DNA of 64,000 bases from Diphasiastrum complanatum (GCA_029204225.1 CM055103.1:43536604-43600603), one strand, 5' to 3'; numbered from the stretch's first letter, positions 36,026 to 46,447 are shown. Program-made: numbers and translations. Notes: generated from the letters alone by a model not told the origin.

Positions 36026-37670
36026 TGAGTAGATGGATGATCTGGTGTCAACCTAATCTCCACTATCTTATATAAAAAATGGGGGTTGCAAGAACTGGAG
36101 CCGACAAAGTTTGCTATCAAATTAGCTGACCAGTCCATTGTAAGACCAAAAGGTGTAGTTGAAGATAGTCTAGTGAAGATAGCAGGATTACAATTTTTGA
36201 TCACCTTTGTGGTGATGGAAATTTTGAAATTTCCTTCCGCCTATTGAGTTCTACTAGGAAGACCTTGGTTGAGAGTCGTGTAAGTGGTTTACAACTGGGG
36301 AACATGAAAACTCACCTTCGAAAACAGAAAACAGGTAAAGGTGGATCCAACCACTTGGACGGTGAAACCTATTACTCCCAAAGCTGATGACTCCTCCTCC
36401 ACCATAGACCATAGTATTGATTGCCCTAATCCAGTCAAGGGTGTTCATTATAATTCTCAAACCGACATTGTGCGATGGATGGAAACAGTAGCTACAGTTG
36501 ACTGTATGGGATTCAGATACAGAATCGAGACTGTTTTGCATGGTCATGTAAGGATCTAAAGGGTATGCCACCAACCACCAACCGTAGTCTAGCATACCAT
36601 ACCCTTGGTGGATGGAGCAGTCCCCAAGGTGAGCCGTCACTACCGCTGCAATCCTAACTATACGGAGCTAATCAAACAGGAGTTGCAGAAGCTACTCAAT
36701 GCCGATTTCATCTATGAAATCGAGCATACGTAATAAGTATCACCAATAGTCATAGTACCCAAGAAAAATGGAAAAATGCGGATCTGTGTAAATTTGAAGG
36801 AACTAAACGCAGTTACAAATAAGGATCACTTCCCTCTATCCTTTACGGAGAGTGTCTTAGATCGTGTAGCAGGAGCAGAAGCCTATAATTTTTTGGACAG
36901 TTTCAGCGGCAAGTAAAGATTGTGCCTGAAGATCAGCACAAGACAACTTTTGCCACAGAATGGGGAACTTATGCCTATAAGGTAATGCCATTCGGACTTT
37001 GTAATGCCCCAAGTACGTTCCAAAGAGTTATGCAAACGGTATTTAGAGAATATTTGCAAAAATTTCTTGAGACCTTCTTGGATGATCTGTGTGTGCATGG
37101 GCCTAATACAGAGCACTTCTCTCATGAGAGAAGGTTTTGATTCAATGCCGCAAGTATCAAATATCCTTGAACCCAAAAAAGTGTCAGTTTCGGGTGACAC
37201 ACGACCTCATCTTAGGCCACATCGTATCAAGACACGGAATTGCCACTGATTTTTCAAAGATAAGGGTCATTGTTGATCTGCCACCACCAGGGACGATTCA
37301 CGAAGTCTACATCTTCATGGGCCATGCTAACTATTATCGGATTTTCATCTTAGATTTTGCGGAGTTAGCAAGGCCAATCTACAAGCTTACCACAGAACCA
37401 CATTGGACGGAGGAGGCCTTACAGGCTTTCCAAAAGCTTAAGGATCCATTGGTCTCAGCGCCAATGTTACGACTGTCCAATTGGACTATCGAGTTCCATG
37501 TGCATACGGATGCTTCAAAATATGCGGTGGGAGCTATCTTGACCCAGCCAAGAGAATGCAAGAAGGATTTTTCAATCCTTTTTGCTAGCCGACAGCTTAG
37601 TGAATCGGAAATGAACTCTTCAACCACAGAGCGAGAAGCACTGGCAATGATTTTTGCGGTCGAATTTCGA
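36026..37670 (+). pseudogene. pol: Pol of gypsy G4, broken (RT, RNase H)
   Basis: Continuation of G4 after G3. RT fragments: RICVNLKELNAVTNKDHFPL near 36,780-36,835, KTTFATEWGTYAYKVMPFGL at about 36,940-36,995, and the catalytic region FLDDLCVHG near 37,075-37,100 (LDD box, frame shift afterwards). Connection domain at 37,137-37,380 (RHGIATDFSKIRVIVDLPPP). RNase H has TDASKYAVGAILTQP, DFSILFASRQLSESEMNSS and TTEREALAMIFAVEF at 37,500-37,665. Integrase is absent: at about 37,670 the sequence turns into an unrelated Pro-rich region. Confidence 0.88.
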
Positions 37671-37689
37671 CCAAGCCCCTGCAGCCATT

Positions 37690-39950
37690 TCCCCCTTCTT
37701 GGACTCATCAATGCCCCGAATTCACACGAATGACGGGTATTTGATCGACGCCATCACTGATCCAGTCCTCCAAGCTGCCGCCCACCCCCTCAACAACTTC
37801 CTGGCTATTGGAAGTCTGTGAAAGGATCGTATCTCCTCCCTCCTTCTGCACCAACTGGTTGAATCCCACAAGTCCACAACTTTCCGACCTCCTCCCGTTT
37901 CTTCCCCGATTCCTATTCCCCCTCCTTCCACTGCTGTTCTCGTCACCCCCTCCATCACCATTGCCTCCTCCATTCTACTCACCTCTTTCGACTCCACCGC
38001 CCACGACACAGTATCAACCCCTCCCATCTCCATAAATTGCCAAGATTCCCAGCTCTCCCCCGGTACCTGGCCATTATGAACCTAATCAATTTCACACCCC
38101 CCACCTCTCCAACATCCTAGACACCACCCTCCATTTTCCCATGCCGAATGTTGTCCCCTCCTCTGAAGAACCCATCCTTCTCCCTATTCACACTTTTGCC
38201 ATTCCACCCACTTCCCCCACTGCTCCTTCCATCCAGAATGTTGAGTCTGATAAACCATTAGACAATGACGCATTCCAAAAAGCAGAATTCATCTCATCCC
38301 CTTTGCGTGCCGATCCACCTGCACTAGAGGAACTAGTTTCTCTAGAGATCCTTGTGGAGGATGACGACGACGACGACGACTCAGGGACTGCACCTCAACC
38401 AGGCCCAACTAGTACCTCAACACTGGCCACTCCCCAAGATATCACGCAGGCCTACCAGCAATTGGGCACCTTGCTCAACGATGCTAAATCTAGTGGTAAG
38501 AACATTGAAGGAGGGTCTTTGCTACTTCAATGATGCCTCGAGCTCACACAGCTCCAGCAGGACCATCAAGTGCAGCAGCACGTGCAAGCAAAGAAGGCCA
38601 CGATGCTCAAAGCTACAAAAGAACGAGACCGCCCTTCAAGACTATATTGAGGCATTATACAGATCCGTGGTAGACGCAGCGGCAAAGGTCCAAGAAGCCA
38701 TGCAGTCAGCACAACAGCAGCTAGCTCTGCTCTAGGCCCAACTGCAAGTGGCCAAAATCGAGAACCAGCGCCTCGGAGCAGAGGTAACAGCCCTCCAGCA
38801 AGAACGCACGGAGTGGCGCGCCCAGCCAGTCACACGCCCGCTCACCCAGCATGAGGCAGATTATCTGATCAGGTGCAGCTATTCAGACAGACGCTTTTGG
38901 GCTTTCAAGCGGCCTTCGATCGGTACCGGTAGCAGGCACACCAAGAATTATTCAGAGCCAAGGCCGCACTGAAGGAATGGCAGCTGCAAACGGCTCAACA
39001 TCCACCAACGCCCCAAGTGGTGACCGCACCGCCACCTCAACTAGAAGTTACACAGGAGGAGGAAGGCCCAGACCAAGGAACAGACGCAGTGGGGCAGGAA
39101 ATCGATCAAGGACAAGTGTCCGAGTAGAGCTTACCACCAATAACGGAGGAACAACAGGCCTCATCCTCCCAAGGCTCTCTCTCCATCTCAGCATCTCGAG
39201 CGTTCCGACGACCCCAAAGCGTGGAGGAGGAAATCAATGAGTTCCTCGTGCAATATCCATACGAGTCCTCACGCAGGTTTCATTTCCTGCCAAAGAAATA
39301 AAAGGGAACGAGATCTCGTGTCTCTTGACGCTGGCACCGCAATCTGCATGGCGGCAACACATATTCGAGCGCACATCGTCGGCCATCAGGGCGTATGTGT
39401 CCAGCCCGAGGACATTGAGGATCAATCCCCACTACGTCCCCATTCCACGCAAACAAAAATGGGCGAAGTGCGGGCTATTTTTGGACCAGATCACCATCAG
39501 AACCATGAACTGGCCAAAGATCCATTCAGAGCATGGTTGGGGCATGGACGTAGACGCCAAAAGGTCTCTAGTCCAATTTTCCAAGCAATATATCAAGTGC
39601 CCAGATCCCACAGTTCGCGTAGCCGCCAAATTCGCCCACGATTTGGAGGTTTTGATGCGGAGCCCCACCAAATGGGACGATTTTTTGCCTTCTTTATTCT
39701 TTGATCCCAATAAAGCCTTGGCATCTGACAAACTTGAAGTCAGTTACCAGTGGTGCGACTTTATTATTGTGCGACAATACTAGGCCCTTTCTGGCCCAAT
39801 AAGTTCCAAATCTGGATTGTCCAATTTTGGTTGGAGGGCGTCCACAAAGTCTTTTTTCTAGCAGCTGACGAACACAGCTTGGCCAGAGTCGAATATATGG
39901 AACAGGTCACAGGGTTTTTAATATAGCGCCGCCGTGAAATCCGCGGGCTG
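37690..39950 (+). pseudogene. Long decayed ORF region of unknown function
   Basis: I do not recognise this protein. Read across several frames it starts near 37,712 (MPRIHTNDGYLIDAITDPVL), has a Pro/Ser-rich part (37,860-38,300) and an acidic run of seven Asp at about 38,362-38,381. Helical, Gln/Lys-rich segments likely to form coiled coils follow (38,530-38,620 LTQLQQDHQVQQHVQAKKAT; 38,745-38,815 VAKIENQRLGAEVTALQQER). From 39,325 a globular-looking 152-codon frame begins (HIFERTSSAIRAYVSSPRTL ... MNWPKIHSEHGWGMDV), which continues in another frame to about 39,925 (IWIVQFWLEGVHKVFFLAAD). Base composition is more C-rich than the neighbours. It may be an extra ORF of a retroelement, lying between pol and a 3' LTR. 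Confidence 0.5.
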
Positions 39951-40754
39951 TACTAACTCCATAGTGCCGAGGGACTGGCACTACTTCAAGTTGAGGGCCT
40001 TGTTGAGGGTAGTTTCTGTAAATAAATAAATAAGGCCGATAAATAGAAAATTAGGTGCGAGGGCCGTGGCATTCTACGAGCGTAAGTCCATAGCCCAAAG
40101 AGCACATGTAGATTATTGTATCAGACTCGGGCCATGTAAATAAAATAATGTATAAAGGCCCAAAGTCTAAGTTGATTAAGTTCTAATTAGGTTCCAATTA
40201 GTAGTCAAAGTCAAATTGGTGGTAGGTAGAGTGTGCTTCTTTGTGCACCATAGATCTAGTTGTGTTTTCTTTGTAAGTCATTGTTTAGTGTTTTTCAATG
40301 CTTCTACATTAGATTATTGGCATTAGCATATGAGTAACCTCCCTCTAACTCTCTTCCCTTTACCCTCTTCACTATCATTATGGATGCAAGGTGTGGTTAG
40401 TGTTAGGTTGGTGGGGTTAGAGTAGTGTTAATGTTAGAAACAACTAAAGTAGGCAACTAAATATAGTTAGAGATCTATCCTAGTGGAACTAACCCTTTTG
40501 ACAGGCGGAGTAAACATGCAAGAAGTAGCTCATGTAGTTTTATCTGTTAAAGTGATTATCAATAGACCTATGGGTCATAGGGCATCACTTAGAAAATGAT
40601 GTATCATTCATGGAAGTGGAAAAAACCCAAATATGTGTTGTGCAGTTGTATTATGATATCTAGGGTTCAACTCATGATGATTTTTATCGTTCAAATTTTG
40701 CAAATGTAATTTTAATCGATGAAATTATTCTTTAAATCAAAGGGATTGATTATA
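39951..40754. other. No gene seen; possible LTR-like promoter sequence
   Basis: AT-rich, no coding frame. A TATA-box-like TATAAAGG at 40,151 and repeated TAAATAAATAAA at 40,020 would fit a 3' LTR of the preceding element, but no repeat copy is present to prove it. Confidence 0.3.
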
Positions 40755-40876
40755 TGACGTACTACTTAATAGGTAGTGAAATTGGCAAATGTGGGGGCTA
40801 TCATAGAAAAGACATCAAGTGTTATATGCATAGAAGTTTTTGGTAGTTAATACATCTGAGTTAGGTGTCCATGTAC
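40755..40876 (+). repeat. Direct repeat, left copy
   Basis: About 120 bp, beginning TATATGACGTACTACTTAAT, repeated with a few differences at 41,439-41,575. Shared text includes GGCAAATGTGGGGGCTATC and AATACATCTGAGTTAGGTGT. Confidence 0.8.
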
Positions 40877-40886
40877 TTTTTAGGAA

Positions 40887-41335
40887 AGTGAAATGGCTAA
40901 GTCACCAGCCTTTGGTGCATGGTGAGCTTTGGTATAGGGTACTGGGTCATTAATTAGGAGTGGTTGGATTGACCACCTATTTTGTAGGAGAGGGTTGATT
41001 GGTCAAGTGACACTTGGCATATGCTCATTGGGACATTTGGTCCAGTGAATGAGTGACAAATGTTAGGGTTGATTGGTCAAACATGACACATGTCATATGC
41101 TCACTGGGACACTTGGTCCAGTGAATGAGTGACATATCTCGATCTACGTGCTTGCCTATGTGTCAGAGTACTGCCGAGTGGCAAGTGTCAACTATGCATG
41201 GAATTGCCCAGGGTTAGGGGGTGCTTGAGGGTCATGGATAAGTGAGCCTAGAGAGAGGCATTCCTCATCGTGATCTAGGCAGCAAAGGCTGGGAGGAGAC
41301 AACGCAGCTAGTTGGTTTTTGATGCTATGTGCTTA
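40887..41335 (+). repeat. Partial LTR of the L family
   Basis: Matches 25,100-25,580 by eye, including AAGTCAC(T/C)(G/A)GCC, the two GGTCAA-bearing tandem units (41,001 and 41,075), CTGCCGAGTGGCAAGTGTC and GGGAGGAGAC. The 3' end with the PBS is missing. It lies between two direct repeats. Confidence 0.75.
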
Positions 41336-41438
41336 CAGGGAATCAAAAAAGGTTGGAAATCTGTGGCGATTAGTGCATGTTTTGGACGAGTGTCGGTAGG
41401 AATATCAGGGAGAGCCTGACACTTACATAAGAGGTGTC

Positions 41439-41575
41439 TTATATATGACTTAATAACTAATAGGTAGTGAAAATTGGCAAATGTGGGGGTTATCATAGAA
41501 AGTACATCAAGTGTTATACACGTTATGCATAGAAATTTTTGGTACTTAATACATGTGAATTAGGTGTTCATGCAA
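41439..41575 (+). repeat. Direct repeat, right copy
   Basis: Second copy of 40,755-40,876, with a small extra stretch (ACACGTTATGC). Confidence 0.8.
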
Positions 41576-42861
41576 ACTTCAATCAAATAGAGGTCAGATT
41601 TTTAATGTTATTTATATACCACAATTGGCTAATATGGACTTTGGAGGGACTATTACATAAGAAGAGGTGTCTTATAAAAAAAAATACTTTTTTTTGGCAT
41701 TATGTTTGTGGGGTATTGTATGATGGTTTACATTGACTTTTCTAATGTCAACGGACTCTTGATACTTAGCAAGTGTGTGTTATCTACCTTCTCACATTTG
41801 ATATTTCCAACGGATTTTTAGGATCACTCAGACTTTAGTTTTCATTCACATCTATTCTAATGACTTTTTGTTTCTTTTTATCTAGCTTGAGAATCATCTA
41901 ATATTTTCAAAACACATTTTTCTTCCATGTTATGCCTTGGAACTTTTTGCTTTCTTTTCTATAGCTCAATAAAAAATTGGAATGAGAAAATGCCCATAGG
42001 ATATAGTCATGATTTGTCTGTTTGGAGTTGTAGGTTGCATATCGCCAACTAGAATTTCAGATATTGGCACCAAATTCAAAGGAAATATCACTTCTTCCAG
42101 CTAATGAGGTATGTGATTAATAGAATTTACAAGTCATGAACTCTTTTATCTATCTATTAGGAAAATGGGGTATTAGATGGTCTCATATGCTATTCTCATT
42201 ATTTTGGCCACTACTAATTATATTCTTTTGTTTCAAATGAGTGTCAATGTGGATGATGATATTGTCATTCTATTTGCAAGCACTATGAATATTTTGATTT
42301 AGGCTATTATGGAGTTTATCAAAGGAGCTTGTATTTTGCTAGCACTGGAAATCCTAAGGGGTTATGGTTAGATGATGGATTTTTTCTATACGGCTTTGTT
42401 AGTAGTAGACAAAATGATAAGAGTTTTGGACCATATATTGGATTTGATTAGTGAATTAAGTGTCATTTGGAGGATTTTTTGGCAAAACGACATACAAAAC
42501 ACATGATGGAGAGGAAAATGCAATAAATGGAAGCAAAACCATAATCAATGATCTCCACAAGATTTTAATGAAAGCAAGCTAACTAAGTTGATCTAAGCAA
42601 GATAATAAATGCTAAAGTGAGCTACTTAAGCTAATTGAATTAAGAGCTAAGAAATTGATCAAATCAACGTTCAATAATAAGGCTCCCAAGTATATTTGTA
42701 TGTGCTAGATGGTTAAAGAATAAGATAAGAGCAATGACCACCCCAAAGGGACCCAAGCCAAATGATTAGATATAGTGAATAGATTCCTAGCCATGCCAAA
42801 TATGAGCCTAGGTTTCCAGAGCATAAAGTATAATGAATAAATATACGTACATACTACATAC
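41576..42861. other. Mostly featureless flank of transposon A
   Basis: AT-rich. Apart from the exon-like segments listed separately I see no coding sequence or repeat. Confidence 0.4.
42034..42451 (+). other. Possible exon remnants of an unknown gene
   Basis: 42,034-42,108 is open for exactly 25 codons (VAYRQLEFQILAPNSKEISL then LPANE), preceded by an AG and followed by GTATGTG, as an internal phase-0 exon would be. Downstream, 42,263-42,451 is open for 62 codons to a TAG and includes YQRSLYFASTGNPKGLWLDD and GFFLYGFVSSRQ. I recognise neither. They could belong to a host gene fragment or a decayed transposon. Confidence 0.25.
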
Positions 42862-42955
42862 CATAGGTCCCGCGGTACTGGGTACCGCCATAATGGTGGT
42901 ACCGCCATTATGGTGCCACCCAAAAATCCGCGGTACCAGGGCGGCACCATTTTTT
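42862..42955 (+). repeat. Left terminal GGTACC array, outer copy (A)
   Basis: Contains the CATAG tip, three GGTACC palindromes and one-base variants of the word (GGTACT, GGTGCC). A second similar cassette follows at 43,404-43,475; the MITE lies between the two. Confidence 0.8.
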
Positions 42956-43002
42956 AATTTTTTTTAAAAAAAAATTAATTATTATTTTTTTTAAAAAATT
43001 TA

Positions 43003-43384
43003 GTGGGCAATATGGGTATCAGCTTGAAGCTCTTGACGAGAGCAGTGCATTTATGCAGGTTGCCTGTGCTTTCAGCTACAAATTGTGTTAGACAACTAAA
43101 TAATGCACCTCTCAGTTTAGTAGTCACTAGTTAACCGTGAGCTCAGATCTGTAAGGCCCCCGTTATGAGGAGAAGTCATTACTGAGCACGGTTGTTAGTA
43201 TAGGGTCTACTGTGAGACCATGATGGTTATGAGATGGCTAGATTACAGTTTCTACATAGCAGCAAGTCTTGGGGGGTTCGGGGGGCGGTAGCCCCCCGGT
43301 AGGGGGTTTAGGGGGCAGAGCCGGCAACCTGTATAAATGCACTGCTCTCGTCAACAGCTTCAAGCTGATACCCATATCGCCCAC
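43003..43384. mobile_element. MITE with 62-bp terminal inverted repeats
   Basis: The first 62 bases (43,003-43,064, from GTGGGCAATATGGGTATCAG) are the reverse complement of the last 62 (43,323-43,384) with about three mismatches. The 258-bp core has no coding frame but holds a G-rich palindromic block at 43,271-43,316 (runs of 5-6 G and a CCCCCC). The target duplication is unclear, so the superfamily is open. Confidence 0.85.
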
Positions 43385-43403
43385 TTGATTTTATTTTATT
43401 TTC

Positions 43404-43475
43404 GCGGTACCATAATGGTGGTACCGCGGTTATGGTGCCGCCCTCAGACCAGCGGTACCAGGGCGGCACCACAAA
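43404..43475 (+). repeat. Left terminal GGTACC array, inner copy (A)
   Basis: CGCGGTACCATAATGGTGG and related words, ending CCAGGGCGGCACCA, closely like the end of the outer array (CCAGGGCGGCACCATT). Confidence 0.8.
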
Positions 43476-43575
43476 AATAATATTTTTTATTATTTAAAAA
43501 AAAAAGAAAACCCTTTTAACAGGCTAAAATTGGGTAAAAACTAAGATGTTACTGTACAGGGGGACTGTACTGGGG

Positions 43576-43822
43576 GCACTGTGGGAGAGCGGACCCAATC
43601 AGAGTGCGGCATGTGGGGGAGCAATACATGGGGTAGGTATAGTAGCACATGGGCACTGTGGAGGAGCAGACCATGGACCCAATCGGAGTGCAGCATGTGG
43701 GGGAGCAATACATCCGGACAGGTACACCGTCATATGGGCACTGTGGAGGAGCAGACCATGGACCCAATCGCAGTGCAGCATGTGGGGGATCAGAACATGG
43801 GGCAGGTACAGTAGCACATGGG
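43576..43822 (+). repeat. Three tandem 77-85 bp units
   Basis: Units at 43,576-43,652, 43,653-43,737 and 43,738-43,822, each GCACTGTGG...GACCCAATC...GTGCAGCATGTGGGGGA...GGTA...CATGG. All lie upstream of the 114-aa gene. Copy C has only one recognisable unit near 60,935-60,990. The open frames here on both strands are a by-product of the repeat. Confidence 0.9.
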
Positions 43823-43879
43823 ATCATCAACAAAAGCAAATTGGGAAACAGGCTGTGGGGTTAAATAGGCACTCACGAG

Positions 43880-44085
43880 ACAGTGAGAGAGCCAGTGAGA
43901 GGGGGTGAGAGGCATTGTGAGAAGCTGTGAGGGAGAGCCAGTGGGAGGCTGTGAGAGAGAGGCATTGTGAGAGGCTGTGTGACAGACCGAGTGAGAGGCT
44001 GTGAGAGGGGGGCTGTGAGAGAGCCAGTGAGAGCCATTGAGAGGCTGTGAGAGGCTGTGAGGGTCATTTCGAGCAACAGGGTGTC
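43880..44085 (+). repeat. GTGAGAG-rich simple repeat before the 114-aa gene
   Basis: Irregular tandem array of GTGAGAG, GAGGCTGTGAG and GAGCCAGTGAGAG words. The equivalent in copy C (about 60,690-60,820) is shorter. It probably forms the 5' untranslated or promoter region of the small gene. Confidence 0.8.
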
Positions 44086-44090
44086 GTGAG

Positions 44091-44435
44091 ATGGCGGAGG
44101 GCGAAGCCAGGAGGAAGCTCGAGGAAGATGTCCGAAGGCACAACGAAAGGCATCGGAAGCAAGAGGCAGACATTGCAGAGATGCTGCGAGAGACTCGGCA
44201 GAGACACCCAGAGCTGCAGATCCCCGCCCCCGCTGTGGCCCCCGCCCCCACTATCGAGCTGGATTTGGATGAGCAGATCGGAATGAACTTCACACGACGG
44301 CAGCTCATCATGGTCAGGGAAAGGGCTGCCCGCCATCGGGCTGACCAGGAGGCAACACGGGCTAACCGGGAGGCAGAGCGAGAGCATCAGAACAATGCAC
44401 CTGATGAGGGCGAGGAGTCAGTGGAGGATCCATAG
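44091..44435 (+). CDS. Small charged helical protein, second transposon gene
   Basis: 114 codons, ATG at 44,091, stop at 44,433. Unknown function. The N-terminal half is Arg/Glu-rich and likely a coiled coil (EEDVRRHNERHRKQEADIAE), then a Pro/Ala hinge (PAPAVAPAPT), then DLDEQIGMNFTRRQLIMVRE and a charged, acidic tail (EGEESVEDP). A related frame, broken by a stop and a small deletion, exists in copy C at 60,334-60,676 on the opposite strand, so the gene belongs to the transposon, not the host. It converges on the transposase gene with about 500 bp between the stops. The tail and the LDLDEQI block are the best conserved. It could be a DNA- or transposase-binding accessory protein, but that is a guess. 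Confidence 0.65.
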   Translation: MAEGEARRKLEEDVRRHNERHRKQEADIAEMLRETRQRHPELQIPAPAVAPAPTIELDLDEQIGMNFTRRQLIMVRERAARHRADQEATRANREAEREHQNNAPDEGEESVEDP

Positions 44436-44934
44436 GAATGTTTAGCATAGATTGGGTCTAGCCGTATGTGGCTGACTGTTGTTATGTAATGTTCATCAGT
44501 AGATGAGGCAATATTTAGTGTCTAGCATGGTGTAAAGAACAGCCCCAGCCGTATGCGGCAGGAATACGTATTGTAATTTTGATACATCTGATCAATTAAT
44601 GTACGGTGTGTTTTTTGTGCAATGCGTGCCTTGTGTATTGCAATCTGATGTATGTGATTATGAAATGCTATCAGGGGGGTTGTATTTCTGTGTTCTGCAT
44701 ATGCTCTCAAACTCTGTACTGAAAACTAATTGAAAACACGCACACACCATTTGAAGTAAAACTGCAAGTAGAACATCACAATCACAAATTCACAAATACA
44801 CATTGTGCAGTGAATAGAATACGTCCAACACTAAATATAATATGAAAAACGGCCTGAATACAGTGTTCGACCATCTGGCCGCCAAACATGGAACATGATA
44901 TCAAACTGCTAAAAATAAAATGACGGAGCTACAA
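44436..44934. other. Shared 3' region between the two convergent genes (A)
   Basis: Non-coding. Matched by 49,620-50,059 in B and 59,817-60,333 in C, including TTTTTTGTGCAACGCG-like text. Should hold both polyadenylation signals. Confidence 0.6.
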
Positions 44935-45499
44935 TCAATGCTCTGCCTCAAACTCAGATGAATGCTCCGGAGACAACTCAGGGCCTCGAGCTGACTCTCG
45001 CAACTCATATCTATGTCTGTCTAGTACTGGCATGGGCTGTGTATCCGAGGAGGAAGAGTCGTCATCCTCATCCTCCCAATCTGCCTCCGCATCAGCCCCC
45101 AAGCAGGCTAAACCAACAACACCTGCTGCAGCTGGTTGTAATACTGCACCTCTACCAGCAACTGGAGCCCTGCGAGGTCGTCCTCTCTTCCCTGTCAATT
45201 TCTGTGCCCTGCATTTTTTGTTCGGTGCACCCTTGGGCCTTCATGGCCTCTTGCGGACGAGGGGAGCCGTCAATGCCTCATCACCCTCATGCAGATCACC
45301 TGGCTGACTAGGCTGAGCCCCAGCTGCGGCCGGCTGGGATAGAGTAGCTAAAGATGGGTGTCCATGTGCAGCTGATAGTGGAGGATAGGTCCGAGGAGTG
45401 TGTGCCCGTGGGCCTGTTGCTGGTGGAGGAACTAGATGTGGAGGGGCCGTCCCTGTAGGAGGCAAGTACAACGATGATAAGTACTAAAAGGGGCGCTGT

Positions 45500-45660
45500 G
45501 GTGGACGGTACTGGTACATCCTGGGTGCTGCCAAAGGAGGAGGATGTGCTGTGGGTGCTGCCAAAGGAGGAGCCGGTGCCGTGGGTGCTGCCAATGGAGG
45601 AGGATGTGTTGTGGGTGCTGGATGTGTTGTGGGTGCTGCCACTGGAGGAGCGTCTGTAGA
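45500..45660 (-). repeat. Coding minisatellite (PPLAAPT repeats) in exon 4
   Basis: Units around GGGTGCTGCCAAAGGAGGAG on the plus strand, encoding PPPLAAPT-like repeats on the minus strand. Copy A has more units than copy B. Confidence 0.75.
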
Positions 45661-46183
45661 TGTGGGTGCTGCAAGAGAAGATCTGGGCACAGATGGTGGC
45701 CTGCCATGGAGACCTGCTGCTGCAAAAGTGGATGGCGATGAAGGGGTTGCAGGCCTCTGCCCCCTATCAAGAGCCTCCTCCATCATATCAACATAAGAAG
45801 GTATGCCACTGGCCCCCCCTGTGTGCCCTGCTCGTCTCCCGGTATAATCTGTGGCATGTGTCCCACCTCTACCACGTGATGCACCTGTGACCCCTGCTCT
45901 AGGCGTGTGCCCAACACCTGTATCATATGCCTCATCCCGCTCTGATCTGGCGAACACAACCCGAATGGGCTCATCCTCATCTTGATCATCCTCTGACACT
46001 GGATCATCTGCCTTGTACAATGGAGGCTCTCTGTGCTCAAGCCCAAGCTCTCTCTCTCTCTCATCTCGGCAGGCTCCCTCTCTCTCTCTCTGCCATCAAC
46101 TGTGTGCCCAGGTCATCTACAGGCATGGGATGGGTGCTGTCCGTAGGCAAGTCAACCTGGCGCTCCAAATCAGATATCTTCGT

Positions 46184-46285
46184 CTGCAAGGTTTAAAATT
46201 GGCATGTCAAAGAAACAACTCTATCAAGAAATGAAACCAACATACCAGGAGTCAACCAACATGCTATGAAAAGTTAGCTTATCAC
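46184..46285 (-). other. Intron 3 of the transposase gene (A)
   Basis: GTGATAAGC at the donor and CCTTGCAG at the acceptor, phase 0. The same intron is present in B (51,691-51,792). Confidence 0.65.
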
Positions 46286-46447
46286 CTGCAATGCGCTCGT
46301 AATGGTCGGAAGTCTCCTGGCGAGACGTGCGTTGGTGCTACAGAACACCAACCGCTCCAACTGACTCACTGACAACCGGTTTCTTCTCCTCGTGTGAATG
46401 AGTGCCCATGTGCTCCAATTACGCTCACACACGGAGGCAGCACAGTC

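Noticed and set aside
29726-36030. 5-bp target duplication of G3 (CGGGT and TGAGT)
   Set aside because: Only three of five bases agree, so not called as a duplication; the LTR ends are still clear.
37690-39950. Integrated plant pararetrovirus origin
   Set aside because: No movement-protein, coat or RT motif seen in the region; placement after G4 RNase H favours a retroelement, but the function stays unknown.
43546-43908. Overlapping frames of 70-120 codons on both strands
   Set aside because: Produced by the 77-85 bp tandem repeat, which keeps several frames open by chance.
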